Part shown: positions 25,686 through 36,660 of the stretch, in pieces
Layout of the letters: every line of letters starts with the position of its first letter
How positions within the stretch are numbered: position 1 is the first letter of the stretch
Assembly (NCBI GenBank): GCA_038373885.1
Contig: JAWZYV010011610.1
Span: 124,001 to 188,000, forward strand
Direction: 5' to 3'
DNA from: Cheiracanthium punctorium
Lineage: Eukaryota > Arthropoda > Arachnida > Araneae > Cheiracanthiidae
DNA length: 64,000 bases
The notes under the pieces: model-generated
The model's database searches: none
What the model was told of the DNA's origin: nothing
What the model saw: the letters and a program-made list of their open reading frames with translations, nothing else
Translations under genes and position numbers: made by a program

Positions 25686-25969
25686 GAAGGAATCTCCAGA
25701 TGTTTTTTAAATACTAATTGTTTTTGCTCTTACTTTTCATTAAAATACATGAAAGTGTGAAAGAGTGAGAATTAAATGTAATAATTAAGCTTATTTTAAA
25801 ATAATAGGTGGTGTTCTTCTCGACTGGCTACGCTCTCTATTGTTGTCGCCAGTTTAGGAGTACATAGTTGTATGGGTCTGGATACAAAACACCATAAACT
25901 GAAATGCAAATTAGTGGCATGAATGGTGGTCACTCAATTCAAACTTTAGGCAACGAATTTTTTAAAAAG

Positions 25970-26314
25970 TTTTATTGGATTTTTAGATTTTTTTGAAAAT
26001 CTTCTTAAAAAATGCGCAACTTTTTTATTCACGCATCATCTAAGAACGACTAAAGCGAACGAAAAGAAATTTGGTGACATAATAGCTAAACTATAGCCGT
26101 TAAAATTTGGATTAGTTTTTGAGAAAATTTATTTAAAATGTGTAAATATTTGTCTATCACATATAAACCTTTGAAGGGAATGAACAAAATTTACCATAAT
26201 CACATAGGTGGTCACTTAAACTATAGGTGTCAAAATTTTTTGATTTTTTTACAGATTTTAAAATTTTGCGAAAATAGAGAAAGGTTTGTTCCATTCCTGA
26301 AAAATTGTAATGGA
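25970..26314 (+). repeat. Dispersed repeat, copy B, left part
   Basis: Related to 22,490-23,070. It is broken at 26,314 by a hAT-type element and continues at 28,151: the sequences on both sides join into one repeat once a single copy of the 8-bp target duplication is counted. Confidence 0.7.
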
Positions 26315-28150
26315 CAGGGCCGGATTTCCCATAAGGCTAATCTAGGCCATGGCCTAGGGCGCAGAACAAAGAACTCCCCTGCAGAACAAACAATGATGAG
26401 GAAAAGGACTGGAAAGGAGAAACGAAAACTACTTACTTTAAGTGATTATTGCCCAAGAAAAACACATTTATGGCTTCCAAAAAATTTCTTTTTTCCCAAG
26501 TACAATTTCTTATCTATAGAAAACCCATGTGTGGAGATCCATTAACCCCCCCCCCTCCCCCTTGCAGACACAGAATTGCTCGCAGAGCACCCCAGCACAG
26601 ACCTTGTCCAAGTCGACGACATGTGTAGCAGAACTAAGAGATCCGCTGCAGAACAATCACATTGTGGAAAGGAGGGGTACCGGAGAGAACAATTATTCAA
26701 AGTAAGTTATCATCAAAATGGTGTCTGACCATCTGTGCTCTTCCGATATCCCAAAGTTCCCGTAGAAAGAACCACACCACACACACGCACATAACGGTAA
26801 ATATGTCTGCTCTAGGAAAAGTCTGTTGCTTTGAGTGTAATGCGTCTATAATTAAAAAAAAAAATTGGAAACGCATTATCAAGGCTTTCATCCAAAATAT
26901 ATCGGTGAAACATCGCGCAATTAATGAAACGAGCATTTCTGATTTCTTAGTTCCATCTGAAAGATCGCCAGAAAAAGTGCATTCTGATTCTGAAAGGTTG
27001 CCCATAAAAATGCCGAGACACAGAATCCAGCGGCCAATATCCAACATATATATTTATATATAAGTATTTTAATTTTTGAAAATGTTCAATTTAAACATTG
27101 GTACTCTTATTTTAAAGATGCCTTTTCAAAAATTAAATTATGATATTAATAAGTGAAAAACAATTTTAAAAAAAATCTTCTTTAAATTAAATGTTAGTGT
27201 AATTGTAATGTTTTTAAACAAATTCTGAAATGCTGAAAAAAAAGCAACACTTTTTAAAGGTAACTGGTTAAAACTGATCAAAAACTCATTTCTTAAAATG
27301 TAAAATATTGGCTATATATAACTGTGATTAAAATTAATAGTTAATTAGTTTTGTTAGAACCGTTTTAATAATTATGTTTACTATTTTTTATATTGAAAAG
27401 ATTATTGCCCCTCACAGACTTTGATTAAACATCTGTAGCCTTCTTATGAGAAAGCTTAAACTTTCTACATTACCTCATTAATGCAAGGGAGTATATTTTA
27501 CTTATTGTGAATTTCTGTAAGAAGCCTGTGTAAAAAGTATAAGTTTGTTTTTATACATTAAATTTCCTGAAAATTTTATTCGACACCATAAAGTAACTTT
27601 GTAATTAATTATATATGTCTAAGATCAAAGTTTAAAGAAGAAAACCCAAGAAAATAAGTGCTATTACAGTATTCACTTTATCTGCAAACAATCATCTGAT
27701 TGCTGACATTAACGATAACTCTTTGCGATTTAAACGAAGCGATTTTCTGGTTTAATCTGATCCAGTCTTCGAATTTCTGTAAAAACTTCGAATGTTGTGG
27801 TAGGAATACTGACGGACGTCTGATGTGTCCAAAAATCACACGAAGTTTACAATGCAATCCTCTGTTTTGCGATGACTTTTCATAAGTTTCTTAAAACTGA
27901 AATGTTTCGTGGCTTTAAATGATAAAATTGAGGGTGTTCCTATCGAAATGATAATAGATGATGTAAATTATCTGGCAATCATAAAAATCAACTGTACTTT
28001 ACAAAACACTTTTTTACGTGACATATAGTGCTGATGAGAAAAAACGAATTACTATGCATATTAAATTGGAATTATTGATCCATTTTTCGAGGGGGGGGGG
28101 GCAATTATGGCCTTTGGCCTAGGGCACAAAAATGTGCAAATCCGGTCCTG
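26315..28150. mobile_element. hAT-type element, 1.8 kb, 8-bp target duplication
   Basis: Termini CAGGGCCGGATTT and (reverse complement of the right end) CAGGACCGGATTT match at 12 of 13. Sub-terminal ggcctagggcgca and ggcctagggcaca also occur at both ends in the same orientation. Flanks are GTAATGGA (26,307-26,314) and GTAATAGA (28,151-28,158). Two open frames inside (to 26,545, and 26,662-27,063) show no hAT transposase motif. The latter has cysteines spaced CCFEC followed by basic residues, but I cannot assign it. The element is probably non-autonomous. It carries copy 2 of the repeat found at 1,228-1,464. Confidence 0.87.
27207..27430 (+). repeat. Interspersed repeat, copy 2
   Basis: Aligns with 1,231-1,462 downstream of the Bel/Pao LTR; it is internal to the 1.8-kb hAT-type element. 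Confidence 0.65.
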
Positions 28151-28640
28151 GTAATAGAATAGAATGAAATTTGAGATTATTTTATGTGGCCAGTTTATCT
28201 GTGAACTATAGATGTCAAAATTATTTCAAATATTTTGAGATTTTGTAAAAATCGTGTAAATGTTTGTTCTCGTATCCCTCAAAAACAGCTTTAGAGAGTA
28301 GAATGAAATTTAGTAACATTATGATCAGTAACAACTAAAACAATAAATGCCTGATTTTATTTTATCTTGAGTTTGAATAAATTTTAAAACTTTGCAAAAT
28401 TGCATTTTTTTTTAAGGAATCACTATAAGGCGTCCGGCGTTAATATATTAGTTAGCTATTTAATTTTTTTAAAAAAATCTTGGATTTTTTAAATGTTTAT
28501 TTGCCGTTTTAGTTTTTCTGAAACTTTTGAGTTTTCTGGAGGCATAATTTCCATAGTGAATCAAACAAAATTTAGTTATAGGAGAGGAATGACTTCTTGA
28601 CATTCAAAACTTTTCCACTAAAACAAAATGTTAAGTTTGA
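28151..28640 (+). repeat. Dispersed repeat, copy B, right part
   Basis: Continues the repeat interrupted at 26,314 and aligns with copy A at 22,500-23,000 (gtttgttctcgtatccctca, aaggaatcactataaggcgt, ctggaggcataatttcc). Confidence 0.7.
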
Positions 28641-29544
28641 ATAGAAATACCTTCTCTATTGAGAATTTTACTCAGCACTGTGGACAACATGGAATCATTT
28701 ATGGATCTAACATGGAATCATTTAACAATAGACAGAAGTTATATCCTTGCTTTCAAGAATTTTGCCAATAATCTACTTCCATTCCTTGTACTCCTATAAT
28801 GCTGACGATAAGTCAGGCTTTTTGGAAATCTGCATTACATACTAATCTAAGACAGGTAACTTCATCTAATTATTTGATACAATTCAATTTAAAGTAATTT
28901 CTAAAAATAAATATGCTTTAAATAGAAACAGGTTGATAATGAATTTATCTTAATTTCAGCATTAAGCTAGCTACTGAGAATCACAATATTTTTAACACTA
29001 TGTTTAAAATTTCAAATTTTGATACCTAGAACCTCTGGAGATTAAAAAAAAAGCTGCAAAAAAATGAAGATAAATGCCTAAATTGTTACTAGATAGCAGC
29101 ATTTGATAAAAGATTCTATTATGTAAAGAATTAAAGCGTAACCTGTATGGGATACCCTGTATATTAAAACTTATCTAAATATAACCATTTCAATAGCTAT
29201 TTTCTGCATTTACTAGAAATTGTATGCAATTATCATGAACTTGGCTAAAACACCAATAACTAACATAATAGTCAATCACTGGTGAAATCCATTTTTTCTT
29301 ACCCAATAATTGACATCCAATCGTTTTCTTACCCAATAATTGATAAATAAATAAATTTGTTTATTAAAATGATCTCTCCGTATTTACTTTATGTACTATT
29401 ATCTAATACGAATGTAGGAAAAAACGAAGACAGCCGGATAAAACGACACCGGGAAGAAATGCCCCCCCCCCCCCACACACACACAGAATTGTAATTTTCA
29501 CAGGGTCATGGGGGGAATACGTGCACTCACGTGGCAAATCAAAT
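28641..29544. other. Noncoding stretch with a transposon-like end
   Basis: Contains short direct duplications (acatggaatcattta twice near 28,690-28,725; ttcttacccaataattga twice near 29,297-29,344), a C14 run plus CA repeat near 29,462-29,484, and at 29,130-29,162 the phrase aagaattaaagcg...gggataccctgtat. A related end (gggacaccctgtat) is at 32,219-32,262. The two look like right termini of one TA-target element family. Confidence 0.45.
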
Positions 29545-29790
29545 GTAGACTATAAATGATTCTCTTGTAAATTGAAATGCAGTAAGAGAAAGTAGTAAAA
29601 ACAATTGTGACCCCTCCCCCGGCAGAATTTTTTATGGATCCGCCCCTGATTTTTTTATAGTGGACAAAATCTTACTTTGGTTTACTTTTAATGAGGCTCT
29701 TGAATTTGCAAAGTGGGGGAGGGGTCGTCAAGCACCCACCTGCCACCTATATGGGCTCAGAGTAAATGTGGAGATACTATTTAAAATGCT
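29545..29790 (-). repeat. Dispersed repeat, inverted copy of 18.8-19.1 kb
   Basis: Reverse complement of the family at 18,786-19,090. It also holds tggatccgcccctg near 29,636-29,649, which resembles a right end of a hAT-type MITE; its partner was not found. Confidence 0.65.
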
Positions 29791-30196
29791 ATTGTAAAAT
29801 TCTGTTGTATTTTGATATCAATAGAAATAATTATAACAATAGTTCAAAAGAGACTTTTTTAAAACTCCATTAATTTTTATTTTTATTTATTTATTTATTT
29901 AGGTTTTTTTTGTGCGTATGTGTGAGGGGAGTTATGCAAAAAACGGATAAGAAGTATAATGGTGACTTATCTGGAAGCATTTAAAATGTATTAAAATAAA
30001 TAAAATAAAATGCATCAGATATTTAAAAAGGCGCTTAAAGTGATACACATCACTAAAAATAAAATAATTTTCAGATTTAATTTTACAGCTAAGCCAAAGT
30101 AATATTAGAAAAAATACACAGATAGTTAAAAGATTAGTTTTTTTAATTAATTTTTTTTCCGTTTTTATAAAACCTTTTCAAAAAGAAACAGACATA
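29791..30196. other. Noncoding AT-rich stretch
   Basis: AT-rich with ATTT repeats and no recognised feature. Confidence 0.4.
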
Positions 30197-30420
30197 CAGT
30201 GGAACTTCTTTTTGCATATCTAACCGACCCCTTATTGCGATCAAGATCGCGCCGAAACCCATTACAGGAAATTTATGACTGTTCTGACCTTCTGACAGAC
30301 CTCAAAAGAAGAGAGCATAGCCTGACCAGGAAAGACAAGTCAATTATCTTTTAGATGGTCCCTCTTTTGAACCCCAACATCCCGGCTAAGATAAATCGTT
30401 TTTCGGTAAACTGGGGTACC
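30197..30420 (+). mobile_element. Probable pogo/Tigger-like end
   Basis: CAGTGGAACTTCTTTTTGCA begins next to TA (30,195-30,196) and is followed by cctcttttgaaccccaacat-type sequence. Same terminus class as at 62,601 and 23,637 (minus). No partner end was identified. Confidence 0.4.
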
Positions 30421-30979
30421 ACGCCACAGGCCTAGATCCTTCGTGTAGATAATTGTCCTTAATCCCAGAACTCGCTTTAACTAGTATTTTGGTAATGTCT
30501 GTACGTACGCATGTTGCATTTTCGATCTAGTTTGATTAAATTTGAGGGACGTCTGCTCGTATGCATGTATTGATGTACGTATGTTCTTGTGTAATTCGAT
30601 TAACTCAAAGAGGAATAGCCGAAGAAATTTCAAATTTAGGATTGCCTTAAAATATGTACGTGTCCCTTTTTGATTCCAATTGGCTGAGTAGTTTATTTAC
30701 AGAGTTATACGAGAGACTTTCGATGCATTAAAGTCGATGGACATGCCTTTCACATTAAAAATCCCTGAACTATCTCTGTTTAGCTCATGCCCAAAATATT
30801 GCCAACTGTCCCCAAGCTTGGTAAATTTAGGGGCAATATTACAAATTTTGGCACTAAAAATAAGTACGTATCTCGAATAAAAATAAAAACTATTAGACAT
30901 AGAATATTGAAATTTTGTATTTAAGACTGTCGTAATATTTGGTTCTGCACTTTTATTTTTGATTACAATCCACAGGTTA
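30421..30979. other. Decayed repeat, head-like sequence
   Basis: Phrases such as gtctgtacgtacgcatgttg, acttcgattaactc and a weak match to the C9 insert at 14,268 (ggcctagatcc) suggest an old dispersed repeat. A 67-codon minus-strand frame (30,697-30,900) has no motif. Confidence 0.35.
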
Positions 30980-31261
30980 CACGCTTAAACCCAAAGAGCG
31001 AAAAAAAACGATACATTGCGGAGCGATCCGTTTCCATGAACACCTACAGATATTTCCGCGAAAGTGCTCTTTGAGTGGTCTTTTTTCAGAGAATTCCCGT
31101 CCTCGCTTCCTCTTTTTTCTGAGAACTCCCCTCCTCGCTTATTGTTATATTTCGCTCCGCTCTTGTGATCGAAAAACGCTCCTAAAGGAGAAGCGCACTT
31201 TTGAAAACTGGCCCAAAAATCGCTCCGACTGCTCGAATTTTGCTCGTTCGGTTTAAGCGTG
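30980..31261. mobile_element. TA-flanked MITE with CACGCTTAAACC ends, 282 bp
   Basis: Left end CACGCTTAAACCCAAAGAGC and right end, read inward, CACGCTTAAACCGAACGAGC are inverted repeats with two mismatches in 20. TA dinucleotides flank both ends (30,978-30,979; 31,262-31,263). Inside, a segment with tctgagaa and tcccctcctcgctt is duplicated. The TA target points to a Tc1/mariner-like transposase in trans. Confidence 0.75.
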
Positions 31262-31263
31262 TA

Positions 31264-33109
31264 GGGTCATGCTTAAAATCTCGCCGTTTGTCGCCAAGCT
31301 GACGAAGAAAAGAAAAATGCCAATTTTTCAGCCAGGAATAAGTTTCATGCTGAATCTCATCCTGCTGATATCTCTTACGCTTAACGAGATAGTGAAGTAT
31401 CGCATTTCAGTTTCCAATATATTTAAATAGCTTGCATCAAGAATGCGTAAAGTTTAACAGCCATACAAGAAAATTGTGTAGTTCACATCAGGACTTTTTT
31501 TTGTGATAGGAAATCGACTTTCCGAACTTTCTTGAATTAGCTTACAATTTAAAAAAGATTATCGACCACTGGAACCTATGTAACTAGCTTACAGTTTTGT
31601 AAAATAGGTTTTTTTTAAAAAGCATAGACCATAAGACATAAGATCGCTATAATAATTTTTAAAATAAAGTAAATTCCAAAAATTTTTATTGAAATTATTC
31701 TACACAAAATATATCATACACATAATTTACAAAAGAAGTATTTTCTTTGAGTTTTGCAGCAGCATCTTCAAACATCTTATTTTATGAGCAGCTTCTAGGA
31801 GAAAAAAAGAAAATTTTTAGAACTTAATTTACACAATAATAGGAAATTCAGAGTAAGTCTGCTTCATATGTTTTTTTTTTTTTTTTTACATAATTTCTAT
31901 ATCAGGGATTTCCAACCTTTATATTACTTCAGCTCTCTAGAAAACGTTTTTTTCTGAATAGACCCGACGGCAACGCTAAGGGTGGACGATCATCCTAGGA
32001 TGAGGGGTTATCTTAAAATGTAATTTTTAAAAATATAATTCCCAAATTTTGAACATCACCTCATTAGTGTATGGGAATACTTTTGTACGAGGGTCATATA
32101 AAAATGTAGAAAGTGTAACTTTTTGAAAATTAACGAGAGGAATTTTTTTAACGGAGTCTTACTTCCGACCTCATTTTGAACACTTTTCTCAATTTACGCT
32201 GTCCACTTATCTCTAATAAAGAATTAAAGCCCGTTACCACCTTTTTGGGACACCCTGTATCAGTCTGGTTTATAGTATCCACAGGTTCTGAAATCATCAT
32301 TAACCAGTGTTCTGCTTAAAAAAAAAAAAAAAAAAAAAAAAAAACGTGGTCTGCTTTAAAAAAGAAAAAAAAATCACTGTATTTACGTATACTATTTCTA
32401 AGCTAATCTAAATTCATCAACGCGGGTTTCGAAGTTTATAAAGCGAAACAAAACAGTCGTTTGAATATCAAATCAATGCTGTACAGCTTCTCATTTCCAT
32501 AACCCTAAAAATCTGGGCTTTATGCCTTTGGAAACTATCTTGGCGAGTAATCGCATCGTTTGGCTTTTTTTTTTTTTTTATGGTCAACGGATGCAAATAA
32601 TCGGTACTTATTTTACCTTCGCTAATTCACGCCAACAAGTTTTTTCGCCAAAGGATTGCAATGCACTACATTGTAACAATGAATCTTACGTATTCCACAC
32701 GCACACGAAATCGCTCTTTTTGGCTGACTGACTGTAAAATACATAAGTACCAAATAGGCTTGTTTTGGTCGGAAGTTTGATTTTTTTATTAGATTCAATG
32801 AAGAATTTACCCGTATATTTTAAAACTAAAAAGCGATTAACTGTATGAACTAGTGTAAATTACACACTGTACGCCGTGTAAAGATAGGAAATAGATACTA
32901 ATAAAAATAGTGTTATTCCATTAGTGTTATGCAACAGTATCAAGAGAGAAAAAAATAATTACAGAGATTTGAACTTCTACATTACTTATATTAGACAATA
33001 CTATATTAAAAATGTCAAAAATTTGTTACAAATGATAGTTATACGTACCAATATAGACTAATCACCACCAAAAAACTTCTTCAGTTTTTTTCGCCTCCTA
33101 TTCTTATGA
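31264..33109. other. Noncoding stretch, little recognised
   Basis: Contains the gggacaccctgtat end near 32,250, T16 and A26 homopolymers (31,871; 32,319) and short open frames without motif. Confidence 0.4.
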
Positions 33110-33470
33110 AAACAAACATGGCGCCTGCCGGTGGATACTCGGATGTTGCCATCGCTCGACTGTTGCATGAACAGAGCGCATGCGCCAATTTTCATCGGCT
33201 GAATGCCGCTCGGCCGTTGTGCGGGCCGAAATTTCTTTTCAGTTCAGCGTATTTTGATCAAATTTAGGCATATGGCCCGATAACTCAGGCCGGATATCGT
33301 TCCGAGCATCGTTTTATGTGTACCGGACCGATCAGTGTCTGCCGCACACATAACAATCATCGTTTTTAGATGGAATTCCGTGTCTGGGCCGAGTACCGAA
33401 TTTCGGTGAGCGATGAGTTGCGATGAATGCCGGTGGTTGGCCGAGCAGAAACTGGGAATTGTTGCTTGTA
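33110..33470. other. CpG-rich stretch of unknown function
   Basis: Distinctly richer in GC and CpG than its surroundings (gcgcatgcgcc, gccgctcggccgttgtgcgg, ccggaccgatcag). No open frame of note and no TATA box. It ends where the 165-bp array starts. It could be a promoter-like island or the head of the array family. Confidence 0.4.
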
Positions 33471-33479
33471 GGGAATACT

Positions 33480-36400
33480 CAGGAATAGTGTAGCTTCCTA
33501 TCAGGAATAGTATTGTGTGAAGAAAAAAAATATTAGAATCGATTCAGTAGTTAGACGAACACAATTGAGTACACACAGATCGCAGTGTAATTCATATGAG
33601 TGTCCTCAGGAATTATTTATGATATATGCCATCAATTTTAGTTTATGTTACTCAGAAATAGTGTAGCTTTCCGTCAGTGAAAAAATCTGATGTGGACAAT
33701 ACATGACTTCCTTGTACATCTATTAAATCAAAAATATTTTCGGCCCACTTCATCTAAAGTTATTTTGTCTGAAAGAGATAAAATACTGCAGTAATACTAA
33801 GGTTCAGCGAATTCTACCCAAATATTTCCAATATCGCCAAGCCGGGTTCAATTTGAAAGATTTCCTTCTGACATTTAATTTACCGCTATTTCACCGAAAG
33901 CCGACAAGCTTGAGATAGTTTCCGAGATTTTAGGGGTAGCCAAGGTAGTCATTAACCACAGACTTTCAATGAATTGAATGTATCCATGCACCTTAATGTA
34001 TTTTAAGTCATTTGGCTGACCCTGTAAATAAATTACCCAGTCGATTGCAATCAAAAAAGAGATGCACAGTTAGATGTTACAATAGTTCTAAATACAAAAT
34101 TTCAAAATTCTACGGGTAAAAGTTTTCGAGTTATGCAAAATACGTAATAATTTTTGTCCCCAAATTTGGCGATATTTCGTCAAAACTCACCAAGGACGAT
34201 GACAAATGGCGAAATTTTGGGCATGGACCAAATGACTGGACTATTGCCAAATATCGCCAAATAGGCGATATTTGGGCAAAACTCGCCAAGGTCGACGACA
34301 GACGGCGAGATTTTAGGCATGGACCGAACAATGACTGTCTATAGATGTAATATATTGAAGATGTCCATAGACATTAATGTACTGAAATTCTTTTCTGTGA
34401 TCCTGTAAATAAACGTTCCAGTAGATTCGAACCAAAAATCGAGATGCAAAACTAGATGTTACAACAATCTTATATATGAAATTTCAACATTCTACGATTA
34501 ATAGTTTTTGAGATTTGAGAGTTAAAATACATACACATGTACACCAAAAGTCGCCAAGCTTGGCGAGTTTTGGTGTAATTTTTGAGGGAGGCACGTGATC
34601 GCGGTCGGACCATTACCTAACTACATGGTTGGACGGTATTGTAATTGAAATGGATCAAAAATGTCCTTAAAATTGCCATTGACCGTAATGTATTGGAAAT
34701 ATTTTGAGTGTTCCTATAGCAGAACTATAAATGAAAAGACACTTTTTTCGATGGAGAAATTCATTTTGTAACCCTTAACAGCATATATCACTTCTGAGTC
34801 GTTTGAAGTAGCCTATACCTCTAAAATGCGCTTTAATTAATATCTGCCCATGAGCGTAATGTATTTAAAATGCTTTGGGCGGCCCTGTAGATAAAATATC
34901 CAGTCGAATGGGACCGAAAGGGGAGGTGTACAACTAGATATTACAACAATCCTAAATATAAAGTTTCAACTTTCTACATCTAATAGTTTTTTGAGAAATG
35001 CGAGTTTAATGAATTTCGGTCCATAAGCGTAATGTATTTCAAATCTTTTGGACGGTCCTATAGAAAAACTATCCAGTCGATTCGGACCAAAAGGCGATGT
35101 GCACAACTACATGTTACAACAATCCTAAATACAAAATTTCATCTTTCTACGACCAATAGTTTTTGGGATATGCGAGTTACATGCATACGTACGTACCGAC
35201 GGCATAGAAAAACTGGTCAAAGTAGACTCACCGTTGGTCAAAATGGGTTGCAGACGCATTTATATGATCGTGCATGCTAGCATACGATGAGATGCATCGA
35301 AAAAATTCTTAAAATTAAATTTAGCGGTAGTCAAAATCGGTTTTTTTCGTCGAAATTTGGCCCCCAAAATTATTCGGGATCATATTACTTCCTTATACTC
35401 CATACAAAGAAGTAAAAAGTTTTAGAATCGATTCATTAGTTCCAGAGATCGTAATGTAAATCGAATGAGTATGCCTATAAAAGACCTATTTGTGATACAT
35501 GCATGAAAGGTAGCCATAATACTCCGGACTAGTGTAGCTTTCTATCAGTGAAAAAAGTTTTAGAATCGGTTCAGAAGTTAAAGAAAAAAGAAATACCCAT
35601 ACAGCTTTATTATAATTATTTTGTGTGTCCCTGTAAAAGAACTATCTAAACTATATCCATGAAACTTAGCCTTAAATACTCAGAAATATAAGCTTTATAT
35701 TATTGAAAAAAAGTTTTCGATTCGGTTCTCTAGTTACAGAGATACCCATAGAGCATAATGCAACACTTGCCTGTCCTTCTAAAAGAATTATTTGTGATAT
35801 ATTCATAAAAAAGGCACTCTAAAATACTCAGTGGCTTTCTATGGGTGAGAAAAGTTTTAGAATTGGTTCAGTAGTTAGAGAGATAAACATAGAGTGTAAA
35901 TGTATAATAATTGTTTTGAGTGTCCCTGTAAAAGAATTGTTTACGCTGCATACATTAAATGCAGCCTATAATAATCACGAATATTGTGTCTTTCTATTAG
36001 TAAAAAAAATTTAAGAAAAGTTCTGTAGTTACACAGATGCCCACAGAGCGTAATACATTTCTTATGAGTGTCTCTGAAAAAAATTATATACATATACCTG
36101 CATGAAAGGCATTGTATGATTTTGAGGAATAGTGTAGCTTTTTATTGGTGAGAAAAGTTTGTGAATCGGTTCAGTAGTTAGAGAGATACCTATAGAGGGT
36201 ATTGCATTTGAATTATTTTGACAATTCCTGTAAAAGAAATATTTATGCTATATGCATGAACTTTAGCTCATGATACTCGGGAATAGTGCAGCTTTCTACC
36301 TGAGAAATTTTTTTTAGAATCTGGTCAATGGTTACAGATATGCCAATTTTATGCATTTCTTATGAGAGCCGAGAGAGCCCCTGTAAAATTGTGATATATG

Positions 36401-36490
36401 TATCAAAGGTAATTTGAGTGTCCTTGTAGAACTATTTACGCTAATACATGAAAGGTATTCTATAAGTTAATCCAGTGTATAAGCACTTTA
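33480..36490 (+). repeat. Tandem array of degenerate 150-165 bp units, orientation 1
   Basis: From 35,400 to 36,480 a unit of about 130-165 bp recurs, marked by agtgtagctttct, agaatcggttcagtagtta, gagcgtaatgcatt and cctgtaaaagaa. Between 33,980 and 35,180 a second related unit recurs four times (gtaatgtatttcaaa, ccagtcgatt, tgttacaacaatcc, atagtttttgagat), mixed with tcgccaaatatcgccaaat motifs like those of the Gypsy LTR family. All units are diverged, so the array is old. No coding potential. Confidence 0.8.
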
Positions 36491-36660
36491 ACCCATATAC
36501 TTTTACATATATTTGAAACAATTCCATTTCTTTAATGTTATTTTTTAAAAATTTAGCCCAAAGTTTAGAAATATATTATTGACGGATTTTTAAAAAGCAT
36601 AGTTATACCGTATATTTTTGCCTTAAGTCTAACGATAATGTCCCTTTGTTCAAAGGCGTC
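36491..36660 (+). repeat. Array of ~125-bp units, part 1
   Basis: First unit of a family marked by atattattgac, attgttataccgtatattt and tgtccctttgtt. The array continues at 38,554 on the other side of the Helitron. Confidence 0.7.
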
